A program made the position numbers and the translations under genes. Below are positions 1-10,266 of a DNA stretch of 64,000 nucleotides, one piece after another; within the stretch, counting starts at the first letter, position 1; each line of letters opens with the position of its first letter. Under the pieces are notes generated by a model. The model had not been told where the DNA came from, did not search any database, and was given only the letters and a program-made list of their open reading frames with translations. Origin of the DNA: Marinobacter sp. (lineage in GTDB: Bacteria > Pseudomonadota > Gammaproteobacteria > Pseudomonadales > Oleiphilaceae); the NCBI GenBank assembly GCA_030457765.1, contig JAKDUK010000004.1:1-64000 (forward strand). The letters run 5' to 3'.

Positions 1-119
1 GTATAGCGATAGTTTTATATGCTAAAACCGTCGAAGTTACTTACATCTTTGCATTCTATTCTATTCAGATTTACTTAAAGTTTTTCTTAATAGACTGAAA
101 AATAGCGGTTTTAAATAGG

Positions 120-135
120 TGGCATGGAAGATGCT
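120..135 (+). promoter_or_regulatory. putative sigma54 (-24/-12) promoter for first PEP-CTERM gene
   Basis: TGGCATGGAAGATGCT versus consensus TGGCACGN4TTGCW; GG and GC elements at the correct spacing; about 74 bp upstream of the start codon; matches the presence of an NtrC-family PrsR. Confidence 0.6.
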
Positions 136-208
136 TTGATACGTTCGTAGCGCTGATACGTTAAATTGAAATTTTGCTGACAGCGCCTTATATCAAGGAG
201 AGACGACA

Positions 209-1042
209 ATGAAGAGCATCCACAAGAAAACGCTTCTAGCTTCACTGGTTGTGCCATTTGCGTTAGGCGTTCAGTCCGCTAACGCAGGGCCTGTTACAAA
301 CTGGGATTATTCCGTAGCTAGCTCGTTCACCGATTTCAGCTCCACTGGCGGAGATGGTTCCGTTACTTCATCTAACGCTAACCACACCCTATCATGGGGA
401 ACAACTGGTGATCAGTCGTCTATTAATATAGATGATGCATCCGGAACTGACCTTGAAACTAACGAGGGGTTTGTTTCGGGTGGCGATTTCACTCATACCA
501 ACAATATCATCATGGCTGCAGATGATGCGTTAAGCAGCTTCGATCTACAATCGACTCTAACACTGACGCCGACAGCTCCCGCGGTAGGTTCTGATTACGG
601 CCTGGACCCTATAACCTTCAACGGCTTCTTCACTGAAACGGTGAACACGAACGGAAACTGCGTCGCGGCGTCTTCTGGTATTCCGTGTGATGATATATTC
701 ACTCTTGGCAACATAAGCAATGCTGGAGCGAGTGTTGTTGAGGATGATGAAGGCAATGATGTTTTACAGTTCGACCAGTCGTTCACTCTCGGCGATGGCT
801 ACAACTACACTGTATATCTTCAGTTAGCAGGGCTGAGCTTCCTGGATGATGACGCTTGTAGTGCAGCAGGCGCTGGCACAGGTTGTGTTGGCCTTCTGAC
901 CCAAGAGGAGCAAGTCAACACTTTCGCGACCCAGTTCCGGATCGCCGCTGCGGCGGTACCTGAGCCAGGCACGCTGGCACTGCTAGGCATGGGGCTTGCT
1001 GGTCTTGGACTGAGCCGCAGGAAAAGCGCAGCTAAGTCATAA
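209..1042 (+). CDS. PEP-CTERM sorting domain protein, THxN-like family
   Basis: Signal peptide; 'GGDFTHTNN' motif; C-terminal VPEPGTLALLGMGLAGLGLSRRK (PEP motif, TM, basic tail); RBS aaggaga. Confidence 0.92.
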   Translation: MKSIHKKTLLASLVVPFALGVQSANAGPVTNWDYSVASSFTDFSSTGGDGSVTSSNANHTLSWGTTGDQSSINIDDASGTDLETNEGFVSGGDFTHTNNIIMAADDALSSFDLQSTLTLTPTAPAVGSDYGLDPITFNGFFTETVNTNGNCVAASSGIPCDDIFTLGNISNAGASVVEDDEGNDVLQFDQSFTLGDGYNYTVYLQLAGLSFLDDDACSAAGAGTGCVGLLTQEEQVNTFATQFRIAAAAVPEPGTLALLGMGLAGLGLSRRKSAAKS

Positions 1043-1085
1043 TATTGGGTTAATAACCATAACGTGTAGATAATTAAGCTGTTTT

Positions 1086-1119
1086 AAAGCCCCCGCTCTT
1101 GCAAGATCGGGGGCTTTTT
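1086..1119 (+). terminator. intrinsic terminator after PEP-CTERM gene
   Basis: AAAGCCCCCG...CGGGGGCTTTTT hairpin plus T tract. Confidence 0.8.
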
Positions 1120-1133
1120 CGTGGTGAGGAGAG

Positions 1134-1937
1134 TTACGCAACTTGCCTGTTATTTTCTCGATCATTTTGGCGGCATTTTTCCGGCAAATACTTCCCATCT
1201 TCGGTAATAAGTGACCACACATCGGGCCGGCGTACTCGTATACGCTCTAGCAGTGATGCAGCCTCAGTGAACGCAGGGCGACGACGGCCGTGATAGTCCA
1301 GCACTGGACCCACGTGATCAAATTCTACGCCAAACCGCTTTAACAGGCGCAGCTGCGCCGGCTCCATGACCGCCATCCAATGTGTTATACGATGCTTGAC
1401 TGACATCTGGAGAATAGCGGCGAAAAGCCCCAGGCTGATATAGGGCATGGCGCGTTTGCCATTCTCAGAGTCGCTGTAATAGGCAGACTCGCTGATGCCT
1501 GAGACCGACTTTTCCTCATTGAGTCGCCGACGAAACTCTCTGCTGACGGCCATCCGCGATATTTCCGCTATTTGTTGGCGGCATACGCTTGCGAATGCCC
1601 CCTGTGCGGGTTGATCCATCCGACTAATACAGGGGCCTTCCATGGGAAAGTCGGTCTGTTCTGAGCCGTCTCCTGCCAAAACAAGCCGAACCGCGGCCAC
1701 GCTGTCTCCGGTTATAGTGTGTCGGATCAATCCGTGAACAGAATGCGGGTCGTAGGTATCATGCTCGCGTTTATCGGTGAAACAACTAGGGTCTTCAAAC
1801 GGTCGGTCTATGCAATAGACCTGATACCGAACTTCGAAGACCTCGTTAATTGTTTCTGGTGACTCGGCCAGTTGAACATTGAATACCGAGTTGAAAATGG
1901 TGCTGACGTTTTCGTGAGTGTGTTGGACGGTTTGCAC
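1134..1937 (-). CDS. PEP-CTERM/exosortase system-associated acyltransferase (N-acyl amino acid synthase-like)
   Basis: GNAT-like/autoinducer-synthase-like sequence 'EVFEVRYQVYCIDRPFEDPSCF...EHDTYDPHSVHGLIRH...SRMAVSREFRRR' typical of the exosortase-linked family; genomic context. Confidence 0.85.
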   Translation of the reverse strand: MQTVQHTHENVSTIFNSVFNVQLAESPETINEVFEVRYQVYCIDRPFEDPSCFTDKREHDTYDPHSVHGLIRHTITGDSVAAVRLVLAGDGSEQTDFPMEGPCISRMDQPAQGAFASVCRQQIAEISRMAVSREFRRRLNEEKSVSGISESAYYSDSENGKRAMPYISLGLFAAILQMSVKHRITHWMAVMEPAQLRLLKRFGVEFDHVGPVLDYHGRRRPAFTEAASLLERIRVRRPDVWSLITEDGKYLPEKCRQNDRENNRQVA

Positions 1938-1960
1938 TTTAGGTCCTCATTTTCCGTTCA

Positions 1961-3595
1961 TTAAGCTTCGGAATGTTTGATTCTGGGCACGTAACGTCCG
2001 GGTGCCAGAATGAAGTTAGGGTCGACAGCGGCTTTTAATTGGCTGGCAAAGTTGAAGAAAGCAGAGTCACCAGTATTAATAAGCTCCATCGCATCGATAT
2101 TAAGGCGGTACGGCAAGAAGCCTTCTTTTTGCCCTGCGGCATACAGTGCGCGATAGCAATCGTTGGCTCGTGTGGTTGCATCTGGGTTTTTGCGATCAAA
2201 CAGTAGGGGAACCGTAGAATCGAAACAGCGATCGTTTATGGTGGTTAGAGTAATGAGCGGGTTGATGCCGTACTGCGGGCAAATCCTCTCAATCATGTCG
2301 ATATAGCGGCGAGCGTCTTTTCCCCGTATTGGAACCAGTGGCGCAAACCATATAAGTCCACAGCCATCCCGTGCAGGATTTTTGGGCTGCCCTCGCTTGG
2401 GCGGGGTACCTGAGCGCCAATAGGCCAGTGCCAGCGCGACATCGTTGGGGGTGCCGTGCATGATTTCCAGCGCGCCCGAGAGGGTGTCTGCCATACCTCT
2501 CACTCGAGTTCCCAGCTTGCCAGGAAGGACACGGGCAATATTCTGGGCCCAATCGACCCTGCGCCTGTTGATAAAAATAAGGCGGTCGGTGACTGGTCCA
2601 AGAAGCCTGCGGAGTGTGCGTTTGGCCGCCTGCGCTACTTCCTTTGATGCGTATATTGCACCCACCCCGCTCCAGGCAGGAACGCCATGGCTACTGGCAA
2701 GCCGTTCAATTTCGTGCGCAGGAAGAACGCCGTCAACAGCCTTATCTTCCGGGAAGGGCGCCATCATCGAAAGCATGCGCTGGCTGTTGAGCAGGTTAAT
2801 GGCCACAACCGACCCGCTAAGGGCTAGCAGCACGGCTCTAACGGCAGGCACCAGTGCTTCCAGTTTGGCGTCGTCCTTTGTGGAGAAGAAAAATGCCGTC
2901 ACGGTGTCGGGGGCCGGTGCAAGGGCGATGGTGATACTTGTCACCACGCCGAAATTCCCTTGGCTGAAAAGCCCGTCGAGATAGGGGCCTACGCCCCATT
3001 TGAATAGACCATCTACTTCAGCGCCGCCAAGCTCGCTGAGCGGTGTTTGGTAGAGGGAGCCATTGGGTAAAACCGCTTCTACTTTTGTAACCGCTGCAAA
3101 ATGATCGGTAATCGGTGTAATGCCGTACCCTCTCTCAAGCGCATTGCCAAGAAGGCTGCAGTTGGGGCCGGCGCCCGTTACCGGGACAAGGTAGTTGCCA
3201 TCGTGGCAATCGAGAAATTCTCTCAGTGCCCCTTGGGTTACTCCGGGTTGAATGGTGATTACGCCCATCTCTGAATCAAAGTCAGAGATACGGTTCAGTG
3301 CGCTAAGGTCGAGAATGGCGCAACCTTCTTTAACCGGGTTGGCACTGCCATAGCCCCAGTTGTTGCCAGTGCTGACCGGGTAGATCGCAACGCTCCATCG
3401 TTGCCCGATTTGAAGAACATCCGAAACCTGTTCTTTGGTTTCTGGGCGGAGCACCGCTGGGATATATCGCTTGGCACCGATGGTGGAGGTGCCAACATAT
3501 GTTTCCCCAGCCGCAACAACTCTCGATTCGCCCAGAACGGTGGTCCATTCCACGATAGCAGATTCTATAGGGGTACTGTTCACTGATGCTTCCAC
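1961..3595 (-). CDS. FAD-binding oxidoreductase, VAO/4-cresol dehydrogenase flavoprotein-like
   Basis: FAD_binding_4 features 'PVSTGNNWGYGSANPVKEGCAILDLSALNRI' and C-terminal 'DPNFILAPGRY'. Confidence 0.8.
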   Translation of the reverse strand: MEASVNSTPIESAIVEWTTVLGESRVVAAGETYVGTSTIGAKRYIPAVLRPETKEQVSDVLQIGQRWSVAIYPVSTGNNWGYGSANPVKEGCAILDLSALNRISDFDSEMGVITIQPGVTQGALREFLDCHDGNYLVPVTGAGPNCSLLGNALERGYGITPITDHFAAVTKVEAVLPNGSLYQTPLSELGGAEVDGLFKWGVGPYLDGLFSQGNFGVVTSITIALAPAPDTVTAFFFSTKDDAKLEALVPAVRAVLLALSGSVVAINLLNSQRMLSMMAPFPEDKAVDGVLPAHEIERLASSHGVPAWSGVGAIYASKEVAQAAKRTLRRLLGPVTDRLIFINRRRVDWAQNIARVLPGKLGTRVRGMADTLSGALEIMHGTPNDVALALAYWRSGTPPKRGQPKNPARDGCGLIWFAPLVPIRGKDARRYIDMIERICPQYGINPLITLTTINDRCFDSTVPLLFDRKNPDATTRANDCYRALYAAGQKEGFLPYRLNIDAMELINTGDSAFFNFASQLKAAVDPNFILAPGRYVPRIKHSEA

Positions 3596-3862
3596 GATTG
3601 ATCGGTGGCTTTAACGGCGTGCAAGATTAACGATTCCTGCCAGATTGTTCATTAATTGCGCAAAAGTATAGTAGAGATGTGGTTGACATAACATGTCGTT
3701 TCATTATCCCTTTATTTGCGAATCGATATGAAAAACGTCAAATTAAACAGATGGTTGTAGCGATATTATAGAAAGGTGGTACGCGTGTGATTTGTTAAAT
3801 AATGTTAACTGGGATAGGTGTCGATCAGTTAATGCGTCAATTTGGGCCGTTTCAATGTAAAA

Positions 3863-3884
3863 AAAGCCAGCGTAAGCTGGCTTT
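3863..3884 (-). terminator. hairpin downstream of prsT
   Basis: AAAGCCAGC-GTAA-GCTGGCTTT perfect inverted repeat with T-rich flank. Confidence 0.6.
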
Positions 3885-3896
3885 CTTTTGAAATAA

Positions 3897-3932
3897 AAAA
3901 AGGCCTGAGGGTTTTACCCTTCAGGCCTTTTA
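3897..3932 (-). terminator. intrinsic terminator of prsKRT operon
   Basis: AGGCCTGAGGGT-TTTA-CCCTTCAGGCCT; minus strand continues into TTTTTTTATTTC. Confidence 0.75.
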
Positions 3933-3966
3933 CTTTCACGTTGTTTTTTGCTTTTGCCGATGCTTT

Positions 3967-6612
3967 TTACATCGCCTTTTTTACTGTTTCCAAGTGCGCC
4001 CCTATTTCTTCATTTTCTGGCGCAAGGGTTAGGGCTTTCTCGATGATCGTTTTAGCTTCTGCATGCTTTCCAGCCAGGTGGAGAATCCAGCCATGGGTAT
4101 CCAGAGTGGCAGCGTTATTGGGGGCCAGTTCGCTTGCCTGTGAGGCAAGTTGCGTCGCCCGCTCGGAATTCTCTTTACGAAGTATCCAGGCCAAATTGTT
4201 CAGTGCTGCAATGTTGTTTGGTTGTTTTGCGAGGACCTGCTCATAATGGTTTGCTGCCTCGGTATCGTGGTTGTTGGTCATCAACCAGTCTGCTCGCGCC
4301 AGGTGCGCCGCAAGGTTTTGTGGTGCCTGGTTAAGCCAGTCTTCCGTTAGGGTATCGAGCGAGCTCGGGTTTTGAGTTTTAGCAAGCCCCATAAGGGTGG
4401 GCATAAGTTGTGTATTTTCGGTTTCTTGCCATTTTTCTAGAAGGTATTCGTAAGCCGCTTCAGGCCCTTTTTGTTGGCTGAGTAACTTGGCTCGCGCAAG
4501 AATGGTCGCACTCACTTCACCGTGGGTATCCTCTACTGCGTCCAATGCCGCGAAAGCGTCGTCTAGCTTACCCTCCATTTGAGCGATTCTTACTGTCAGT
4601 AATGACAATTTGAGGTTATCGGGTGCAAGAGCAATTGCTTCGGCTGCTTTGGTGCGGGCCTGCCCCCACTGTTTATTGTCTACCGCTAATTGAGCTTCGG
4701 CCAGTAGCAGTTGGCCATAAGCACGCATAACGGTTGCAGATTCGGCATCTTCCCACTTGGCAAGAGTCGTCCGTGCTTGTTCCAGATTGCCTTCACTGAT
4801 GTCTATCAGCGCGGTGAGCGTGTCGGTATTGCGTTCAAGTTCTGGGTTTGTCTCGGCAACCTCCGCCAGCCAGGTTCTGGCTTCGGTTGCCGTGTGGTTT
4901 TGCATATAAATTCGACCAGCCTGCTGAAGCGGGCGTATCGAATCCGGGGTGATAGTTGCAGCTTCTATTAGCAATTCAATGGCTTTTTCGCTTTTGTCTG
5001 ATTGGGCATAAAGGCTGGCCAGTGCAACTTTTGGGGCTTGTAGCTCTGGTTTTTTATTCACAAGCTTCTCAAGCCGTGTTGTGGCTTTATCCAGGTTGCC
5101 AAGCCTGGTATCTGTGAGACTTGCCAGCATAATGGCACGGGGGTACTCGCCGTAACCGTTGATTAGCGAGTCGCGAATCTCTGCCGCTTCCTGTTTTTCC
5201 CCCTGCTGAAGCAACACGTTTAGGTAGGTACTTGTTGTAGACCAGTCCGCGGGGTTGGCTGTGAAGGCCATTCTCAATTGCCCAAGCGCTTGTTCTGGTT
5301 TGTTGTCTTGCAGATAGTACTTTGCCAAGGCAAGCCGGAACCGCACGCGTTCGGGCGCTTGGCTGATAGCTTTACTGAGACTGGCGATGCCGCTGTCTTC
5401 ATGGCCAGGTAAACTGAGCGCCAAAACGCCGTGCATGGCCAGGAGCTCGTCGTCGTTGGGGCGAGCTTCTATGGCACGGGTCAGGGTTTTTAGAGCGGCT
5501 TCTCGCTCTCCGGTGTCTATCTGCGCCATGGTTGCGGCCCGGATAAACTGGGTAGGTGTAGTTTCCGGGTCGAGGTTTTCTGTGAGTAATTGTGCGCCTT
5601 CTTCCAACTCGCCGGTGCCCGCAGTAATTGCCCCCAACATCAGGGCAACTCTTTCGTTACCCGGGTCTAGTTTCAGGGTATCTCGAAGAATGGTTTTTGC
5701 TTCTTCAAAATTGCTGTCTTTCAAGGCGGTAACAGCCGCTGCGGCTTGGTCCCGTGCGTCGGTGTTTGTGTTTTCTGACAGCACCCGGTTATAAATTTGA
5801 GCTTCGGACATCTTGCCTTGTTCTGTTAATACTTGGGAGAGTATGGTCAATACTCTACGGCGTATGGGCAGGAGCATGTCCGATGTCGGGAGTACGCCAA
5901 CAGCGTCTGTGAGTGTTGCGGATGATTCTTCCAACCGATTCAGTCGGTACTGCGCCAAGCCTTGCCAGTATAGAACGTTTGGTGTTTGTTCATTCTTATC
6001 AAGCCAGTCGCTGGCAGTCTTTACGGCTTGTGTGTTCTGGCCAAGAGCTATCTGGGTTTGCAGGGTTCCCGTGATGACCTCGGTATTTGCAGGGTTGTCG
6101 GAAGCGAGTTTGTTGTACAGCGAAAGTGCCTCAACGGCATTGCCGGATCTGCGCACAGACTCAGCGCGAATTAGCGCGGCTTCAAGCTCTTCTTCGGGCG
6201 AGCTTGGTGTCTGCAATGCAAGTGTTTCAGTTGCCGAGAGGTGTTTGCCTTGCTCTACGTAGGCCCGTGCAAGGAGCAGGGCTACGGTGTCGGGATGTTC
6301 CTGCAGCCAGGGTTTGAGCAGGTCTGCTGCTTCTTGTGCGACGCCGATCTGCAAATATAGCTCAGCTAGCCGCACAATGTGCTCTACATTGTTTGGGTCT
6401 TTCTGAATGGCATTTTTGACCTCAAGCAGGGCTGAGCGAAATTGACCCTGCTCAGAGTAGGTCTCAGCCCGGGATATGTGAGACAGCGCTTCTGATGATT
6501 CGGGGCCACCGTTGCAGCCTGTGAGCATCGGTGTTGTAAACAATAGGCTGCCTGCAAACATCAGCCCAGGTAGTGATTTGGTTATTGTTTGCTTTGTTAT
6601 CATGTAAACCAT
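3967..6612 (-). CDS. prsT: PEP-CTERM system TPR-repeat lipoprotein PrsT
   Basis: Lipoprotein signal 'LTGCNGG', about 20 TPR-like repeats, next to prsR/prsK. Confidence 0.9.
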   Translation of the reverse strand: MVYMITKQTITKSLPGLMFAGSLLFTTPMLTGCNGGPESSEALSHISRAETYSEQGQFRSALLEVKNAIQKDPNNVEHIVRLAELYLQIGVAQEAADLLKPWLQEHPDTVALLLARAYVEQGKHLSATETLALQTPSSPEEELEAALIRAESVRRSGNAVEALSLYNKLASDNPANTEVITGTLQTQIALGQNTQAVKTASDWLDKNEQTPNVLYWQGLAQYRLNRLEESSATLTDAVGVLPTSDMLLPIRRRVLTILSQVLTEQGKMSEAQIYNRVLSENTNTDARDQAAAAVTALKDSNFEEAKTILRDTLKLDPGNERVALMLGAITAGTGELEEGAQLLTENLDPETTPTQFIRAATMAQIDTGEREAALKTLTRAIEARPNDDELLAMHGVLALSLPGHEDSGIASLSKAISQAPERVRFRLALAKYYLQDNKPEQALGQLRMAFTANPADWSTTSTYLNVLLQQGEKQEAAEIRDSLINGYGEYPRAIMLASLTDTRLGNLDKATTRLEKLVNKKPELQAPKVALASLYAQSDKSEKAIELLIEAATITPDSIRPLQQAGRIYMQNHTATEARTWLAEVAETNPELERNTDTLTALIDISEGNLEQARTTLAKWEDAESATVMRAYGQLLLAEAQLAVDNKQWGQARTKAAEAIALAPDNLKLSLLTVRIAQMEGKLDDAFAALDAVEDTHGEVSATILARAKLLSQQKGPEAAYEYLLEKWQETENTQLMPTLMGLAKTQNPSSLDTLTEDWLNQAPQNLAAHLARADWLMTNNHDTEAANHYEQVLAKQPNNIAALNNLAWILRKENSERATQLASQASELAPNNAATLDTHGWILHLAGKHAEAKTIIEKALTLAPENEEIGAHLETVKKAM

Positions 6613-6654
6613 GCTCCTTGAGCTATTTGCGATCAGCGCATACTTGGAAGTTGC

Positions 6655-8028
6655 TCAGCCTTCCGGAGCGACTGCCGATGTGTCGATTTTATATTTGTCA
6701 GTGAGATTATAGAGGGTAGGGCGGGTAACACCCAGTAACCTGGAGGCCTGTGTCATATTGTAGCTGCTGGCCTGAAGCGCTTGTACGATAGCCTTGCTTT
6801 CGGCTTGCTCGCGCACCTGGCGAAGATTTACGTGGTTTAGACCGGGTTGTTCGCAGCTGGGTAGATCCAGGTCTTCGCTGCTGATTCGCTTGCCATCGGT
6901 CATTATGGTCGCGCGTTTCACTTTGTTGATCATTTCTCGAACGTTACCCGGCCATGAATAGTTGTTGATGGCATTTACGGCGTCGTCGGTAAACGTGAGG
7001 TTTTGTCTGTCCATTTGCTTGCCAAGGGATTTCAGCAACGATTGGGCAATAACCAGGGCATCGCCGTCTCGCTCTCTTACGGCGGGCACATTAAGGGTTA
7101 TTTCGCTTATGCGGTAGTAAAGGTCTTCGCGAAACTCACCGTTTGTGATCAGTTCGGTCACGTTGCGGTGTGTGGCGCACACCACGCGCACATCCACGGG
7201 CACGGGTTTTACGGAGCCAACTCTGTCTACCACACGCTCCTGCAGGAACCGTAATAGCTTGGCTTGGAGTGACATTGGCATGTCGCCAATTTCATCAAGA
7301 AAGAGGGTGCCACCGTTGGCACTTTCAATTTTACCTTTTTTGGCTTGTGTCGCACCGGTAAAGGAGCCTTTCTCAAAGCCGAACAGCTCGCTTTCAAGCA
7401 GGTTCTCAGGGATGGCTGCGCAGTTAATGGCTGCAAATGCACGGTCAGCCCGTGGGCTCAGTTCGTGCAATGCGCGGGCGAGGACTTCTTTGCCGGTTCC
7501 GGTTTCGCCAGTGATGAGTGTGGTGACATCTGTGGGAGCCACTTTCTCTAAAGTGCGGCAGAGCGTCATCATTTGTGGGCTTGCGGCAATAATGCCTTTG
7601 ATATTTGTACCGTTGCCCTGCTGCATTAGCTCTTGGTTTTCACGCTCCAGTTCGGCAAGCCGAAAGGCGCGGTTGACCACAAACAAAAGAATATCAGCGT
7701 CTAGTGGCTTTTGGTAGAAATCGGACGCACCCATTCCTACTGCTTTAACGGCGTTTTCTTTGTCTTCGCGACCGGTCACCACAATAACTTTTGTTGCAGG
7801 CGCCAGCCGAAGAATTTCTTCCAGCAGTGCAAAGCCTTGTGTTGCGCCGCCTGGGTCTGGCGGCAGGCCAAGGTCTAACGTCACTACGTCTGGCTCTTCA
7901 CGTCGGAGGGCGGCAAGGGCCGCCTCTTTGTCGGAGGCAACAGTCACTTCCAGATCCTCGCTAAAGCACCAACGCATTTGGCTTTGCAAGCCCGGATCAT
8001 CCTCTACGATTAGCAGTCGTTTAGTCAC
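6655..8028 (-). CDS. prsR: PEP-CTERM-box response regulator transcription factor PrsR (NtrC family, sigma54-dependent)
   Basis: Receiver domain 'VVTLDLGLPPDPGG', Walker A 'GETGTGKEVLAR', sigma54 interaction loop 'GSFTGA', Fis-type HTH 'SRLLGVTRPTLYNLTDKY'. Confidence 0.93.
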   Translation of the reverse strand: MTKRLLIVEDDPGLQSQMRWCFSEDLEVTVASDKEAALAALRREEPDVVTLDLGLPPDPGGATQGFALLEEILRLAPATKVIVVTGREDKENAVKAVGMGASDFYQKPLDADILLFVVNRAFRLAELERENQELMQQGNGTNIKGIIAASPQMMTLCRTLEKVAPTDVTTLITGETGTGKEVLARALHELSPRADRAFAAINCAAIPENLLESELFGFEKGSFTGATQAKKGKIESANGGTLFLDEIGDMPMSLQAKLLRFLQERVVDRVGSVKPVPVDVRVVCATHRNVTELITNGEFREDLYYRISEITLNVPAVRERDGDALVIAQSLLKSLGKQMDRQNLTFTDDAVNAINNYSWPGNVREMINKVKRATIMTDGKRISSEDLDLPSCEQPGLNHVNLRQVREQAESKAIVQALQASSYNMTQASRLLGVTRPTLYNLTDKYKIDTSAVAPEG

Positions 8029-8130
8029 AGCGGTAACAAGTCCTTTGTTTTGTTATTCCAGTACGTCTGATTCTTAACTGAACATTGACGCTTTGCAATG
8101 ATCGATTTGTTTGTTGTGAGTAGGTGCCAT

Positions 8131-10266
8131 TTAATTGGCGATGTTTTCCCGTTCAGAGGCGTCAAAAACTATATGTTCCCCGGTATCAATGCGGCTGTAT
8201 CCCTGGTTATCAATTAGTGGAATACGAATGGAGAAGCAGGAGCCTACGCCGGGTTCGCTGGTCGCATCGAGTGCGCCTCCCAATTTGTGGATATACTCCC
8301 GGGCTTGGTAGGCACCAATCCCCATGCCGGTAAGACCCTTTGTGCTTTCAAACGGCTTGAATAGTTTGCCGCTGATGAAGTCTTCTGTCATGCCACAACC
8401 GGTATCCTGAATGAATAACATTACGTTGCCTCTGGCAATCTTGAGAGAGAGGGCGATCTCCCCATCAGGCGGCGTAGCATCTTGTGCGTTTTGGATTAAA
8501 TGGCCGAGCACGCTTCTTAACCGTTCAGGATCTGCCTCGATCATTATTTTCGGTGTTTGCCCTTCCAGTCTGGGTACAGGGAACGCTCGGTTGTAGTGTT
8601 CCAGAAGATGAGATACCAATTCAGTCAGGTCTAGTGTTTTAATTTCACTCTCGGGGCTCGTAGAGGGTTCGCGAATGTGGTCTACCAGATGGGTCATTTT
8701 ACCAACGGCATGGTCTGTGGTGTTGATCATGTCGTCAATAAAAGCGGGGTTGTTCTTGTGTTTTTGCGCGTTATTCACCAGCAGGGAAAGTTGCGCAATG
8801 ACGGTTTTCAGGTCGTGCACCATGAAAGCAGAGGCCTTGCTTACCGCTTCAAACTGCATTGCTCGCGATAGTCGGTTTTGTGCATCTGCTTGCGCCAGTA
8901 AGTTGCAGGTTTGGCGGGCAACCACTTTAATTAGATCAAAGTTTTCCCAGTTGAGGTCTACCCGGGCATACGGGCGGCCTATCATCGCAATGCCGTAGAG
9001 TTCGATGCCCAGGTACAGTGGAATCACAAGCCAGCCGTCTGGCGTTTTGGCGATGGCGTCGGGAATTTCCACCAGGTTGTAGCTCACTGGGTCGGCTTTG
9101 TACTCATCCAGATTTACGATCCATTCCTTTTCGTTAAATAAGCGCACCAGTTCGGCGTCTTCATCAATAACAGTGTACTTGGGGATGGCGAGGTTGACCG
9201 ATTCTTTCAGGTTATAAGGACCCTGTTCGCTTTTGAGCCAGATGGCGCCAGCGTTACTTTCGACCAGACCTGCAAGTATTCGGATGGCGCGCTGGGGGAG
9301 TGGCGGCTCATCGCTGATATCTGAAAGCTCTTTTGTGAGTTTGAGCCACTCTTCACGGTAGTCGTATTTGTAGTCAAAGAAATTTTGGCTGATTAACACC
9401 ATGAGCTTTGAGCGTACGCGCCTTGAAAGCACCAGGGTGGTCAAGAAAACCAGTGCTACAGCGGATATTAGTACCTGCAGGGCTTCTCCCCAGTTGCCAC
9501 CGAGTATACGTATGTAATAGCCGCTTACTGAAAGCAACAGCAGGTAGACACCGGCAAATATCAGTGTGCTGGCATGAAAAACGGCGGAGCGGGAAAGCTG
9601 AAAATCGATAGGCTGCTTGCGGGTGTTGACTACGTTTATGGCAAACAGAGGCACCAGAGCGGCGTTTACGAACCCGCGGGCGTTCCAGAATGAATCTGCA
9701 ATGCCGCCGAATAACAGCGCGTCGGCGTACATTAAAAAATCAAAAATAAAAATTGTGGCGGTGCCGATGCACAGGTACTTCATGCTGGAACGGCCAGAGG
9801 CGGGTGCGTTGCGCCAGATTTGTTCAACCAGAGAGAGGCCAAGTAAGGCCAGGGCAATCTGTCCGATGAGCTTGGTTTTACCGTTTACCAGTGTCACATC
9901 GAACACAAACTCCAGGCACCCGAGAGTAACAAGTATGAGGAGCAGGGTAGTTGTTGCGATACCGAGAAGTTTTTTAAGTTGCCCTTTTAGGCGACCTTGG
10001 CGGACTGTATCGCGCAGCATGGCGAACAGCAGAAGAATCCACGCGGTGTCTCGAAGCAGCTCCAGCAGGTAACGAATAAAAAAGCTGGGCAGCCCCCAAA
10101 GATTTTGAGTAACAAGGCTGGATGCCCACAAGGTGGTGACCAGTGCGGCTAAAAAGAGCGCCCTGTCTATGTCACGCCTTAAATAGCGTGTGCCAACAAG
10201 CACTGAAAGTATAGCGAATACCGCGGCCGCGGCGCCGTGGCTAATCACGCTTAAATCTGGAAGCAT
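8131..10266 (-). CDS. prsK: PEP-CTERM system membrane histidine kinase PrsK
   Basis: N-terminal multi-TM region, GAF-like region, H-box 'FMVHDLKTVIAQL', HATPase 'GMGIGAYQAREYIHKLGG'; paired with prsR. Confidence 0.92.
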   Translation of the reverse strand: MLPDLSVISHGAAAAVFAILSVLVGTRYLRRDIDRALFLAALVTTLWASSLVTQNLWGLPSFFIRYLLELLRDTAWILLLFAMLRDTVRQGRLKGQLKKLLGIATTTLLLILVTLGCLEFVFDVTLVNGKTKLIGQIALALLGLSLVEQIWRNAPASGRSSMKYLCIGTATIFIFDFLMYADALLFGGIADSFWNARGFVNAALVPLFAINVVNTRKQPIDFQLSRSAVFHASTLIFAGVYLLLLSVSGYYIRILGGNWGEALQVLISAVALVFLTTLVLSRRVRSKLMVLISQNFFDYKYDYREEWLKLTKELSDISDEPPLPQRAIRILAGLVESNAGAIWLKSEQGPYNLKESVNLAIPKYTVIDEDAELVRLFNEKEWIVNLDEYKADPVSYNLVEIPDAIAKTPDGWLVIPLYLGIELYGIAMIGRPYARVDLNWENFDLIKVVARQTCNLLAQADAQNRLSRAMQFEAVSKASAFMVHDLKTVIAQLSLLVNNAQKHKNNPAFIDDMINTTDHAVGKMTHLVDHIREPSTSPESEIKTLDLTELVSHLLEHYNRAFPVPRLEGQTPKIMIEADPERLRSVLGHLIQNAQDATPPDGEIALSLKIARGNVMLFIQDTGCGMTEDFISGKLFKPFESTKGLTGMGIGAYQAREYIHKLGGALDATSEPGVGSCFSIRIPLIDNQGYSRIDTGEHIVFDASERENIAN

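Noticed and set aside
3842-4246. 134-aa + strand ORF at prsT 3' end
   Set aside because: Spans the terminator hairpins and is antisense to prsT; no coding evidence.
5387-6262. + strand ORFs (135 aa, 149 aa) opposite prsT
   Set aside because: Antisense to a confident TPR gene; composition reflects the complement of Ala/Glu codons.
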